This document shows, piece by piece, positions 6,651-12,871 of a stretch of 22,208 nucleotides of DNA. Source of the stretch: a virus; IMG/VR virus record IMGVR_UViG_3300038954_000553, positions 1 through 22,208 of that record; one strand, 5' to 3'. The notes beneath the pieces were generated by a model. It saw only the letters and a program-made list of their open reading frames with translations, had not been told where the DNA came from and did not search any database. The position numbers and the translations under genes were made by a program. Numbering within the stretch: the stretch's first letter is position 1; every line of letters begins with the position of its first letter.

Positions 6651-7480
6651 AGCCAATCCTGTCGTATTATGGCGGCAAGCAGCGGATAGCCTCTCGCATC
6701 GTGGAGCTTATCCGTACTATCCCTCACAAGGTCTACGCTGAACCATTCGCTGGCGGCGCGGCGGTGTTGTTTGCAAAAGGTCGGCCGCATACCACAAACA
6801 CAACCCACTACCGCGAAGCAATAAATGATGTGGATGAGCGGATAGTCACCTTGTACCGCGTGTGCCAGGAGCAGGAGGGCGAACTGTTGCACTTGCTCAA
6901 ATACACACCATACAGTCAGTCGGAGTACCGCAAAGCCTCGGAGATATTAAGAGGCGAGGTTGAAACCACTGACCTGCGCCGTGCCTGGGCAACAGTGGTT
7001 AGCACCCGTCAGGGCTTTGCAAAAAAGATGTTTGGCGGGTGGGGGACGAGTGTGAGTGTGACAGGCTCAAACGACGCGATGGGGTGGGCAACCTATCTTG
7101 ACGCATTGCCCGATATCCTGGCGCGGTTTCGTGGCGTTTTCGTGGCGTGCGAGGACGCCCTGCGCTTCATTGAGCGTTGGGATAGCCCAGACACGCTCTT
7201 CTACTGCGACCCACCGTATCCAAATACGTGCCAGGGCCATTACGCTGGATACACGCTTGATGACTGGCAGGCGTTGTGCGACGCGATTGACCGTTGCAAG
7301 GGGAGCTACATCCTGAGCAATTATCCGCAAGAGATTGAGCCGCAAACAGCACAGCAGCGGATAGAGCTAGATGCGGTGATGTGCGCAGCAAAGGATGTGC
7401 GCGGGGAAAAGCGCACCGAGGTGCTCTGGGTGTGCAACCGCAGCGGCGCGGTTGTGGAGCAGAGCAAGATGTGGGAATAA
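6647..7480 (+). CDS. dam: Dam-type DNA N6-adenine methyltransferase
   Basis: 277 residues, normal for the D12-class/Dam family. The N-terminal LSYYGGKQRI, the SAM-binding motif EPFAGGAAV at 32-40 and the catalytic DPPY at 188-191 are clear. It methylates adenine N6, probably for protection against restriction or for regulation. The start at 6647 overlaps the sigma factor stop as ATGA; the open frame upstream of it has no better start. Its stop codon lies within the A tract that is the U tract of the opposing terminator, so the two convergent operons share only a few bases between them. Confidence 0.92.
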   Translation: MKPILSYYGGKQRIASRIVELIRTIPHKVYAEPFAGGAAVLFAKGRPHTTNTTHYREAINDVDERIVTLYRVCQEQEGELLHLLKYTPYSQSEYRKASEILRGEVETTDLRRAWATVVSTRQGFAKKMFGGWGTSVSVTGSNDAMGWATYLDALPDILARFRGVFVACEDALRFIERWDSPDTLFYCDPPYPNTCQGHYAGYTLDDWQALCDAIDRCKGSYILSNYPQEIEPQTAQQRIELDAVMCAAKDVRGEKRTEVLWVCNRSGAVVEQSKMWE

Positions 7481-7510
7481 AAAAAGCCGCCAGGGTAAAG
7501 ACCCTGGCGG
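7479..7510 (-). terminator. Intrinsic terminator of the minus-strand cassette
   Basis: A perfect 10-bp stem (7487-7496 with 7501-7510) with an AAAG/CTTT loop is followed on the minus strand by C and seven T (7485-7479). On the plus strand no T tract follows, so it works in the minus direction. Confidence 0.9.
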
Positions 7511-7517
7511 TGAAAGG

Positions 7518-7574
7518 AGCGAGAGATGTGTGATGGATGGGTGGTTGCACCTTTATTATAGCACATCTCTCGCT
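7518..7574. other. 13-bp hairpin enclosing a mini-ORF
   Basis: Arms 7518-7530 and 7562-7574 pair perfectly around a 31-nt loop that itself holds a GGTG/CACC stem. On the plus strand AAAGGAG (7513-7519) is followed 6 nt later by ATG at 7526 and an 11-codon frame (MCDGWVVAPLL) ending at 7561. Only three or four weak T follow on the plus strand, so termination of the dam operon here is possible but not convincing. On the minus strand the hairpin precedes the cassette terminator and would sit in the 3' untranslated region. Confidence 0.55.
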
Positions 7575-7579
7575 TTCGG

Positions 7580-7978
7580 TTAAAGAATAATTATCCTGTC
7601 GAGGGTGGTAAGCTCGCTTTTCCAGTGCTTCCCTGCCCTGTCAATCCCCCTGGCAGAGTTCTTCATTCCCATCCTTTTCATCCTGCCCAGCAACGCGCGG
7701 TATGCGGCCCAGGTTCCATCGAGATGGGCTATCGTCGGTGTCTTCCATGTCCCATACAGATGGAACACTTCATCTTGGTATTCCGCCCTAATTTGTATGC
7801 GGTCGCTTGTGATAAACACATAGTTTTCCACTAGTTGGGCCTGTTTCAACTCCTGCTTTACCGATAGGTAAGCAGGCCGTTCGGTGAAGCACGCTCCAAA
7901 TATTTCCACAATAACCTGTGCTGCTTCTTGCAACGTCAGGTTGTGGAAATCCAAGTTGGTCATCCCGTAATCAGCCAT
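7580..7978 (-). CDS. Hypothetical protein C (third gene of the ribozyme cassette)
   Basis: 132 residues, soluble, mixed alpha/beta, with a basic C-terminal third (GRMKRMGMKNSARGIDRAGKHWKSE). AAAGGAG at 7992-7986 lies 7 nt before the ATG at 7978; the frame is open 21 codons further upstream, but that part is the hammerhead ribozyme, so 7978 is the start. The ribozyme ends only 4 nt before the ribosome binding site. Followed by a long hairpin and the cassette terminator. No family recognised. An unidentified accessory gene on the opposite strand from the phage core suggests a superinfection, anti-defence or lysogenic role, but nothing in the sequence shows which. Confidence 0.78.
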   Translation of the reverse strand: MADYGMTNLDFHNLTLQEAAQVIVEIFGACFTERPAYLSVKQELKQAQLVENYVFITSDRIQIRAEYQDEVFHLYGTWKTPTIAHLDGTWAAYRALLGRMKRMGMKNSARGIDRAGKHWKSELTTLDRIIIL

Positions 7979-7996
7979 CTCGCAACTCCTTTCATA

Positions 7997-8060
7997 AGTC
8001 TCATCAGTACCGCTATCTGCGGTATACGTGAGGAGTGGCAAGTCTCCCCACGTTTCGACT
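7997..8060 (-). ncRNA. Type II hammerhead self-cleaving ribozyme (upstream of gene C)
   Basis: Read on the minus strand: AGUC (8060-8057), conserved GAAA (8056-8053), stem III 9 bp with one G-U pair (8052-8044 with 8035-8027, loop ACUUGCCA), the U-A of the cleavage site (8026-8025), stem I 6 perfect bp (8024-8019 with 8013-8008, loop AGAUA), the conserved core CUGAUGA (8007-8001), then GACU (8000-7997), which closes stem II with the first AGUC. All invariant core bases are present, the first A of stem III (A15.1) pairs with U16.1, and G10.1-C11.1 is present. Expected cut is between 8025 and 8024. It lies in the 100-bp gap between genes B and C. Confidence 0.93.
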
Positions 8061-8079
8061 ACTGCTTTCGCTTCGGAAT

Positions 8080-8427
8080 TTATTCTTCCTCAAATTCTTC
8101 CTCAAACTCCCAATCCCAATCGGAAGAGTTATCAATTTGGATAAATCCCATTGCTTTAGCGAATGGAACACACTCGTCGCAAACCTTCCTCATTATGATG
8201 TAATCCTGCTCCTCTTGCATCTGCCTTACAAGCTTCGCTGCATTTCCCTCTCGTTTGAAGAGAGTTTCTATGGTGTGTATCTCATTATTCCCGTACACTT
8301 CCATTCCAGCGATGGGATATCCACCATCATCCACAAGAACGACCAAATCTGCTTGTTCGTCTTGCCCAATTAAGTCAAAGCCCAATCCCTCAAGGTCGTT
8401 CGTGTTGTAATCGTATCGAATTTCCAT
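8080..8427 (-). CDS. Hypothetical acidic protein B (second gene of the ribozyme cassette)
   Basis: 115 residues, strongly acidic, ending in WDWEFEEEFEEE. The N-terminal half looks like beta strands (ADLVVLVDDGGYPIAGMEVY), the middle helical, with a Cys pair in KVCDEC. GGAG lies 7 nt before the ATG at 8427; the 12 upstream in-frame codons are leader sequence shared with gene A and are not used. The acidic tail recalls DNA-mimic or inhibitor proteins, but I cannot assign a family. It sits between the two hammerhead ribozymes, so after cleavage it would be a single-gene mRNA. Confidence 0.78.
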   Translation of the reverse strand: MEIRYDYNTNDLEGLGFDLIGQDEQADLVVLVDDGGYPIAGMEVYGNNEIHTIETLFKREGNAAKLVRQMQEEQDYIIMRKVCDECVPFAKAMGFIQIDNSSDWDWEFEEEFEEE

Positions 8428-8448
8428 CACGCAACTCCATTCCTTTAA

Positions 8449-8463
8449 TACTATTGCTAACAA
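8449..8463 (-). promoter_or_regulatory. Copy of the leader motif after the first ribozyme
   Basis: Minus-strand GTTAGCAATAGT followed by ATTAAAG and AATGGAG copies the 5' leader of gene A almost base for base over about 36 nt. Here it directly follows the ribozyme stem II rather than a recognisable -10 box, which argues for a role in RNA or for duplication of the leader rather than a second promoter. Confidence 0.6.
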
Positions 8464-8518
8464 AGTCTCATCAGTGACGCTGCTTGCGCCAGACCCCTGG
8501 CAAGTGTGGGTTTCGACT
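8464..8518 (-). ncRNA. Type II hammerhead self-cleaving ribozyme (upstream of gene B)
   Basis: Minus strand: AGUC (8518-8515), GAAA (8514-8511), stem III (CCC-A-C at 8510-8506 with GGGG at 8497-8494, one bulged A, loop ACUUGCCA at 8505-8498), cleavage triplet GUC (U8493, C8492), stem I 6 bp with one G-U (8491-8486 with 8480-8475, loop AAGCA), CUGAUGA (8474-8468) and GACU (8467-8464) closing stem II. Invariant core bases and the A15.1-U16.1 pair are all present. Expected cut is between 8492 and 8491. The stem sequences differ from the other copy in a pairing-preserving way (stem I UGGCGC/GCGUCA versus UACCGC/GCGGUA), while core, stem II and stem III loop are identical. Confidence 0.93.
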
Positions 8519-8520
8519 AT

Positions 8521-8546
8521 TAAATTAAACTTATAAATTAAACTTA
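8521..8546 (-). repeat. Perfect 13-bp tandem duplication at the end of gene A
   Basis: TAAATTAAACTTA is present twice in direct contact at 8521-8533 and 8534-8546. The upper copy carries the stop codon of gene A. It ends 2 bp before the upstream ribozyme. Confidence 0.9.
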
Positions 8547-8771
8547 GGCAAACTTTTCCATGACCTCTTCATAAGATATGCCCATTTTGGAAAGATGTGC
8601 CTTGAAGCTGCGTTCGTGATGCCCCCGCGCTGGGCATATCTTCCCGCTCTTCAAGTCAATATGTCCGATTTTTTCGTATGGTCGGTTTTTGAACCCTGTT
8701 TCGACTTGGAAATACAATCGTTTCATACCTTCACGTTCCCAAACATTCAGTTTGTATCCGTTATTTTCCAT
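8544..8771 (-). CDS. Hypothetical protein A (first gene of the ribozyme cassette)
   Basis: 75 residues, basic, mixed alpha/beta: a beta-rich N-terminal part (KLNVWEREGMKRLYFQVETG) and a helical C-terminus (SFKAHLSKMGISYEEVMEKFA). GGAG lies 6 nt before the ATG at 8771; an ATG 24 bp upstream is in frame but lies in the shared leader without a ribosome binding site. It is the promoter-proximal gene, with a 5' leader of about 35 nt starting at the AGTTAGCAATA motif, and no ribozyme in front of it. The size and basic charge would fit a small DNA- or RNA-binding protein, without firm support. Confidence 0.72.
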   Translation of the reverse strand: MENNGYKLNVWEREGMKRLYFQVETGFKNRPYEKIGHIDLKSGKICPARGHHERSFKAHLSKMGISYEEVMEKFA

Positions 8772-8795
8772 CACTTGCTCCATTTCTTTAATCAC

Positions 8796-8841
8796 TATTG
8801 CTAACTAGGAATAATTTATCATGCGCCAATGGTATTGTCAA
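8796..8841 (-). promoter_or_regulatory. Sigma70-type promoter of the ribozyme cassette
   Basis: On the minus strand TTGACA (8841-8836), a 17-nt spacer and TAAATT (8818-8813) form a good promoter; +1 is expected at A8806. Transcription would start with AGTTAGCAATA, the same first 11 nt predicted for the promoter at 1436, with TTAGCAATA at 8804-8796. Confidence 0.83.
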
Positions 8842-8869
8842 GTGGCAAAATGCCCCCATTTTCCAGATG

Positions 8870-8878
8870 TGTTATAAT
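8870..8878 (+). promoter_or_regulatory. Extended -10 promoter of the late operon
   Basis: TGTTATAAT is a perfect extended -10 (TGn plus TATAAT). No -35 hexamer is visible at 16-18 nt spacing, which extended -10 promoters do not need. +1 would be near A8885, giving only about 18 nt of leader before the ATG at 8903. It is divergent from the cassette promoter; the two cores are about 30 bp apart. Confidence 0.7.
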
Positions 8879-8902
8879 CTATATATAGTGTTGTTTTAGT
8901 GC

Positions 8903-9253
8903 ATGGAACCACAACATATGGACGCATTCATCCAAGTCGCACCACAATTAGCCATAGCCGCATTCATGTTTTATGTGTTCCGGTGGATCGTTCGCCACTT
9001 CGACCCTCACATCTCCCGTCTCCTGGATAGCATTGACGACATACGTGAAACTGGTCAGCGTATGGCGGACATAGGGGATAGGCTTGTGTCCATTGTGGAG
9101 ACGCAACAGGAATGGCAGGAGCAGCTTGATGCTGTGCTCACAGAACGCCACAAGCGCGTGATGGAGCGGTTGGATATTCAAGACAACACAATGACACAAA
9201 TTCTCTTTGCAATGCAGGAATGCCCTGCCAGAAAGAAAATAAAAGATGAATGA
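8903..9253 (+). CDS. Small protein with one membrane segment and a coiled coil
   Basis: 116 residues. A hydrophobic segment at about 12-31 (PQLAIAAFMFYVFRWIV) is followed by a long charged helix (about 35-100) with heptad-like spacing. It begins the late operon. A holin or other lysis/envelope factor would fit the size and topology, but this family assignment is weak. No Shine-Dalgarno sequence is visible before the ATG and the predicted leader is very short, so translation may be nearly leaderless; an ATG at 8918 is an alternative start. Confidence 0.68.
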   Translation: MEPQHMDAFIQVAPQLAIAAFMFYVFRWIVRHFDPHISRLLDSIDDIRETGQRMADIGDRLVSIVETQQEWQEQLDAVLTERHKRVMERLDIQDNTMTQILFAMQECPARKKIKDE

Positions 9254-9449
9254 GAACACGACATTTGGTGACATGATCAATACCGGCATTGACACGGTAA
9301 TTGAACAAATGAAACGCCATGTAAATCTCCCACCAGAAACAGAAAAACTAATCGAAGAAGCCCTACACCAGGCGGCCAACCACGGCGTGGAATACGCGCA
9401 AAAGCTGGCGCAAGCGTTGCGCGAGCGGGTCAATGAGGATGCTGCATAA
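9246..9449 (+). CDS. Small helical hypothetical protein
   Basis: 67 residues, almost wholly helical and amphipathic (LIEEALHQAANHGVEYAQKL), no membrane segment. The start lies inside the end of the previous gene by 8 bp. It is directly before the small terminase gene. Not recognised. Confidence 0.6.
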   Translation: MNENTTFGDMINTGIDTVIEQMKRHVNLPPETEKLIEEALHQAANHGVEYAQKLAQALRERVNEDAA

Positions 9450-9452
9450 GAA

Positions 9453-9782
9453 GTGAAAAAAATCGAGCTTGACACAGCAAAGATTGAAGAGATGGCCGGT
9501 AGTGGTTTGACAGAGCAGGAGATATGTCTGTGTTTGGACATATCTCGCACTACACTCTACCGGCGCAAGCGTGACAGCCAGCACGTCGCAGAAGCCATAG
9601 AGCGCGGCAAGGCCAAAGCGCACGCGGTGGTTGCGAACGCGCTTTTTGAGCTTTGCAAAGAGCGCAATCTCGGAGCGATTGTCTGGTTTGAAAAGTCGCG
9701 TTGTGGAATGAGCGAGGACGCTGAATTGATACGACGGATTGAGCAGTTGGAGCGAACTCTTGAGCAAGACAATCAAAAATAG
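9453..9782 (+). CDS. terS: Probable terminase small subunit
   Basis: 109 residues, GTG start 3 bp after the previous stop. Residues about 14-35 (GLTEQEICLCLDISRTTLYRRK) form a helix-turn-helix, followed by helices used for oligomerisation and a coiled-coil end (RRIEQLERTLEQ). Small terminases bind the phage packaging site and hand DNA to the large subunit. The call rests on this fold pattern and on position immediately before and overlapping the large terminase. Confidence 0.78.
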   Translation: MKKIELDTAKIEEMAGSGLTEQEICLCLDISRTTLYRRKRDSQHVAEAIERGKAKAHAVVANALFELCKERNLGAIVWFEKSRCGMSEDAELIRRIEQLERTLEQDNQK

Positions 9783-10989
9783 AATTGAGCACCTTGAAAA
9801 GCGGTATACAGCAGCCCGTAGCCCGGTTGACATCCCGATGCGTCTCCCAGAACCGCATGAGATGCAGCAGCGAATTATCAATGAAGCAAAACGCTTCAAC
9901 GTGGCGTGCCTTGGGCGTCGCAGCGGGAAGACCGTGCTTGGTACCCGTCTGGCGATAGATGTCGCCCGGCAAGGCAAGCCAGTCGCCTGGTGTTCCCCCA
10001 CGTACAAGATGTTATTGGAAGTCTGGCGCAGTTTGCGCCACACACTGCACGGTTATGCCACACGCATATCAGACGCAGATAAGCGCATTGACCTGCACGG
10101 GGGAGGTTGCATTGAGATGTGGTCGCTTGAGCGTCCTGATGCGCTCCGCGGCCGAAAGTATGCCCGTGTTATCATAGATGAGGCCGCGATGGTGCGCGGG
10201 CTTCAAGATGCATGGCAACAGATTATCCGTCCGACGCTGGCGGATATGCAGGGCGACGCGTTCTTTTTTTCGACGCCGAAAGGCATCAATTATTTCTGGC
10301 AGCTTTATCAGGACGCCCAGGACAAGCCCGATTGGGCGTCCTGGCAGATGTCATCGCATTGCAATCCCCACCTCCCCTCCGCAGAGATAGACGCGATGGA
10401 AGAAGAGCTTCCGGAGCGCGTGTATGAGCAAGAAGTACTTGCGCGTGCGCTTGAGGACGGTGCGTTTTTCACCGGCATCCAGTCCTGCGTTTACTACGAC
10501 CTGCCTGAGCACGCCGCCCCATACGTTGCTGGCATAGACATTGGCAGAACCGACGACTACACCGTGGTCGTGGTGATGGATGCGAAGCAAAAAACTGTCG
10601 TGCATATCGAGATGTTCACCGGTATTGGCTTTGCGGCTCAGGCAGAGCGAATCAAAGACATATATGCCGAGTGGAACCCAGAAGTCGTGATGGTGGAAAT
10701 CAACTCGTTTGGTCGTGCGCTCTACGAGATGCTTGCGCACGCCATGCCAGTCCAGCCATTTTCCACGACAAACCAGAGCAAGCAGCATATTATAGATATG
10801 CTTGCGATTGCGCTTGAGAAGCAAGCCATATCTATCCCAGACGACAAAACGCTTATCAACGAGTTGACGAGATACACGCAGGAGCAACTTCCTGGCGGTC
10901 TGGTTCGTTTCGGCGCACCATCGGGGCAGCACGATGACATGGTGATGGCTCTGGCATTGGCTAATGCGGTGGCGGGGAGCTACGAATGA
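9760..10989 (+). CDS. terL: Terminase large subunit (packaging ATPase/nuclease)
   Basis: 409 residues from a TTG start at 9760, which has GGAG 7 nt upstream and overlaps the small subunit; another TTG at 9739 lacks such a site. Walker A GRRSGKT is at 52-58, Walker B VIIDEA ends at D140-E141, and the coupling motif FFFSTPKG is near 168-175. The RNase H-like nuclease follows with D260 (GIDIGRTDD), E313 (MVEINSFG) and a late HDDMVMALALA motif. It drives DNA into the procapsid at the portal and cuts the concatemer. The protein is of usual length and looks intact. Confidence 0.95.
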   Translation: MSKTIKNRIEHLEKRYTAARSPVDIPMRLPEPHEMQQRIINEAKRFNVACLGRRSGKTVLGTRLAIDVARQGKPVAWCSPTYKMLLEVWRSLRHTLHGYATRISDADKRIDLHGGGCIEMWSLERPDALRGRKYARVIIDEAAMVRGLQDAWQQIIRPTLADMQGDAFFFSTPKGINYFWQLYQDAQDKPDWASWQMSSHCNPHLPSAEIDAMEEELPERVYEQEVLARALEDGAFFTGIQSCVYYDLPEHAAPYVAGIDIGRTDDYTVVVVMDAKQKTVVHIEMFTGIGFAAQAERIKDIYAEWNPEVVMVEINSFGRALYEMLAHAMPVQPFSTTNQSKQHIIDMLAIALEKQAISIPDDKTLINELTRYTQEQLPGGLVRFGAPSGQHDDMVMALALANAVAGSYE

Positions 10990-12224
10990 TAAAGTTTGTG
11001 GAGAGGCATAATAACGGGAAAATCAAAGCGACACCACTGTCGTCTGTCGGAGGATGGTCGGAGTTGCTTGGCGAGCGGGATACCGCATCGCTGTCACCAG
11101 TCGAGGCATACAACAACGTCGCGACGGTTTTTAGCTGCGTGGAGATACGTTCCGGCGCGGTGGCCTCAATGCCGTTGGATTTGTACAAGCGGGGCCGACT
11201 ACTCAACCGCGAGGGCAAGGAATTCCTGGCGTGGCAGGACGTGCTGCGCAATATGCTTGTGGAGATTGAAGAGAATTTGTGTCTTTTCGGCCGCGCATAT
11301 ATCCACACGCCACGCAACGGCGTCGGTTTCTCATCCCCAGGCGATTTTCACATCCCTCTCCCGCATACCATATCCATTCAATACGCTGCTGATGGCACCA
11401 TCGCGTACTTTGTTCGCAGCGGGCGTGCAACGATGGTGCAAGAAATCCCACGTGAAGAAATGACTTGGATGTGGTACCCGTCGAAAAGCTACGAAAACCA
11501 CCCAGGTGGGGGGCCGCTTCATCGCGTGCTTGGTGAAGCTTCCACAATGCAAAACATCGCGTTGTTCAGCCAGCAATATTTCAAAAACGGTGCGATATCT
11601 CCAACGTTGTTTTTCTTTGGCGATGGGTCTGCATCCGTGCCTTATCGCGTGACTGACAGCGAACTGTCCAGTTTTCAGACCCTTATGCGTCGCGTGATGG
11701 GGGGCATAAAAAACGCTTTTAAAATCTTCGCATTCCGCGGGAATGTAACGATGCACACAATAGGGGCAAAGCTGTCGGAGAGCGGATCGGATAAAGAATA
11801 TCCACGCGCCACGACGGAAATTGTCCGCGCATTCGGCGTGCCAAAGTCACTCGTGGACAGCGAGACCGCTACGTATGCGCACGCAAGTGCGGATATCTTT
11901 AACCTTTATGACCAGACCGTGCTCCCACACATGCAGGCGCGTATACTCGGCCCACTCAATGATTGGCTTGCCCTGAGCGGACTGCGTGCTGAAACACGCG
12001 AAGATATGCTTGAGTGTTATCAGCAATACGAACTCCAAAAAGCTCAGGCGGTGTCTGCGCTCGTTGGAGGGCCGGTATGGACTGTCAATGAGGGACGGGC
12101 TTACCTGGGCAACGAACCACTGCCAGGGGGAGACACGATTGGCGGCGGCGCGGGTGATAGCGGTGTCGAGACTGCGCGGGCGTGGAAGGCAGCGCACGAC
12201 GCGATTTGGAGCGATTATCCGTGA
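10986..12224 (+). CDS. Portal protein (HK97 family)
   Basis: 412 residues. Features of HK97-type portals: an early SPVEAYNNVATVFSCVEIRSGAVASMPL segment, LFGRAYIHTPRNG, a helical stretch with LFSQQYFKNGA, the FGVPKSLVD motif near 285-293, and a Gly-rich C-terminus. The portal is the twelve-fold ring at the capsid vertex through which DNA enters. It overlaps the large terminase by ATGA, and its own stop overlaps the next gene as GTGA. Confidence 0.93.
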   Translation: MIKFVERHNNGKIKATPLSSVGGWSELLGERDTASLSPVEAYNNVATVFSCVEIRSGAVASMPLDLYKRGRLLNREGKEFLAWQDVLRNMLVEIEENLCLFGRAYIHTPRNGVGFSSPGDFHIPLPHTISIQYAADGTIAYFVRSGRATMVQEIPREEMTWMWYPSKSYENHPGGGPLHRVLGEASTMQNIALFSQQYFKNGAISPTLFFFGDGSASVPYRVTDSELSSFQTLMRRVMGGIKNAFKIFAFRGNVTMHTIGAKLSESGSDKEYPRATTEIVRAFGVPKSLVDSETATYAHASADIFNLYDQTVLPHMQARILGPLNDWLALSGLRAETREDMLECYQQYELQKAQAVSALVGGPVWTVNEGRAYLGNEPLPGGDTIGGGAGDSGVETARAWKAAHDAIWSDYP

Positions 12225-12871
12225 CAGAGCGCGAACGCCAGATATATAATGCGTTGCTGCGTGTCTTTGCTCCCTACATCACGAGCGTATCGCAGTCCAT
12301 TTTCAGCAATGGCACGTTCGACATCGCCTCCCTTCCGCAAGCCATGCAGCGGGTCTTGATACGTGAGCTTGAAGCAGCGTACATCAACAATGCAGACGAG
12401 ATGGTGCTGCGTGATGACCTGCCTGGCGTGGACATAGACGTGATTGGCACGGTTGCTGGGGAGTGGGCCAACCAGCACAGCAGTGAGCTTGTGGTCGGCA
12501 TCACGGATAGCGTTCGCAAGCGACTGCGCAGCATCACACAGTCGTTTCTCGACACGCCGGGAATGACGCGAAAAGAACTGGAAGAGAGGATACGTGCAGT
12601 CGGATTGTCAGAAACGCGAGCGGAGGCAATCGCTATCACAGAAGTGACGCGAGCCGCATCCGCAGCGACAAATGGATTGCAAGACCACTACCGCGAGCGA
12701 TACAACCTTGACTATCTTCGCGTGTGGCAGACCAACGAAGACGACCGTGTTTGCCCAATCTGCGGGCCGTTAGATGGTAAATCGGAGCAGTATTGGCGAA
12801 ACCGATTTCCTTCCGGTCCCCCTGCACATCCACGATGTAGATGCGCAACGGCATTGAGGTTGAAGCGATGA
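12221..12871 (+). CDS. MuF-like minor head protein
   Basis: 216 residues from a GTG start at 12221 that overlaps the portal stop. The C-terminal RVWQTNEDDRVCPICGPLDG, then PPAHPRCRC, is the Mu gpF domain signature with its conserved Cys and His. MuF proteins sit inside the capsid near the portal and assist head assembly, and some carry toxins; no extra C-terminal domain is present here. The open frame continues 13 codons upstream inside the portal gene without support for use. Confidence 0.9.
   Translation: MTERERQIYNALLRVFAPYITSVSQSIFSNGTFDIASLPQAMQRVLIRELEAAYINNADEMVLRDDLPGVDIDVIGTVAGEWANQHSSELVVGITDSVRKRLRSITQSFLDTPGMTRKELEERIRAVGLSETRAEAIAITEVTRAASAATNGLQDHYRERYNLDYLRVWQTNEDDRVCPICGPLDGKSEQYWRNRFPSGPPAHPRCRCATALRLKR

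Noticed and set aside
7487-7510. Bidirectional terminator after dam
   Set aside because: Only the minus strand has a T tract after the stem; on the plus strand it is followed by TGAAAGG.
7516-7579. GAAA before and TC after the long 13-bp hairpin on the minus strand looked like half a hammerhead
   Set aside because: No CUGANGA core or stem II partner follows; the next sequence is the terminator hairpin.
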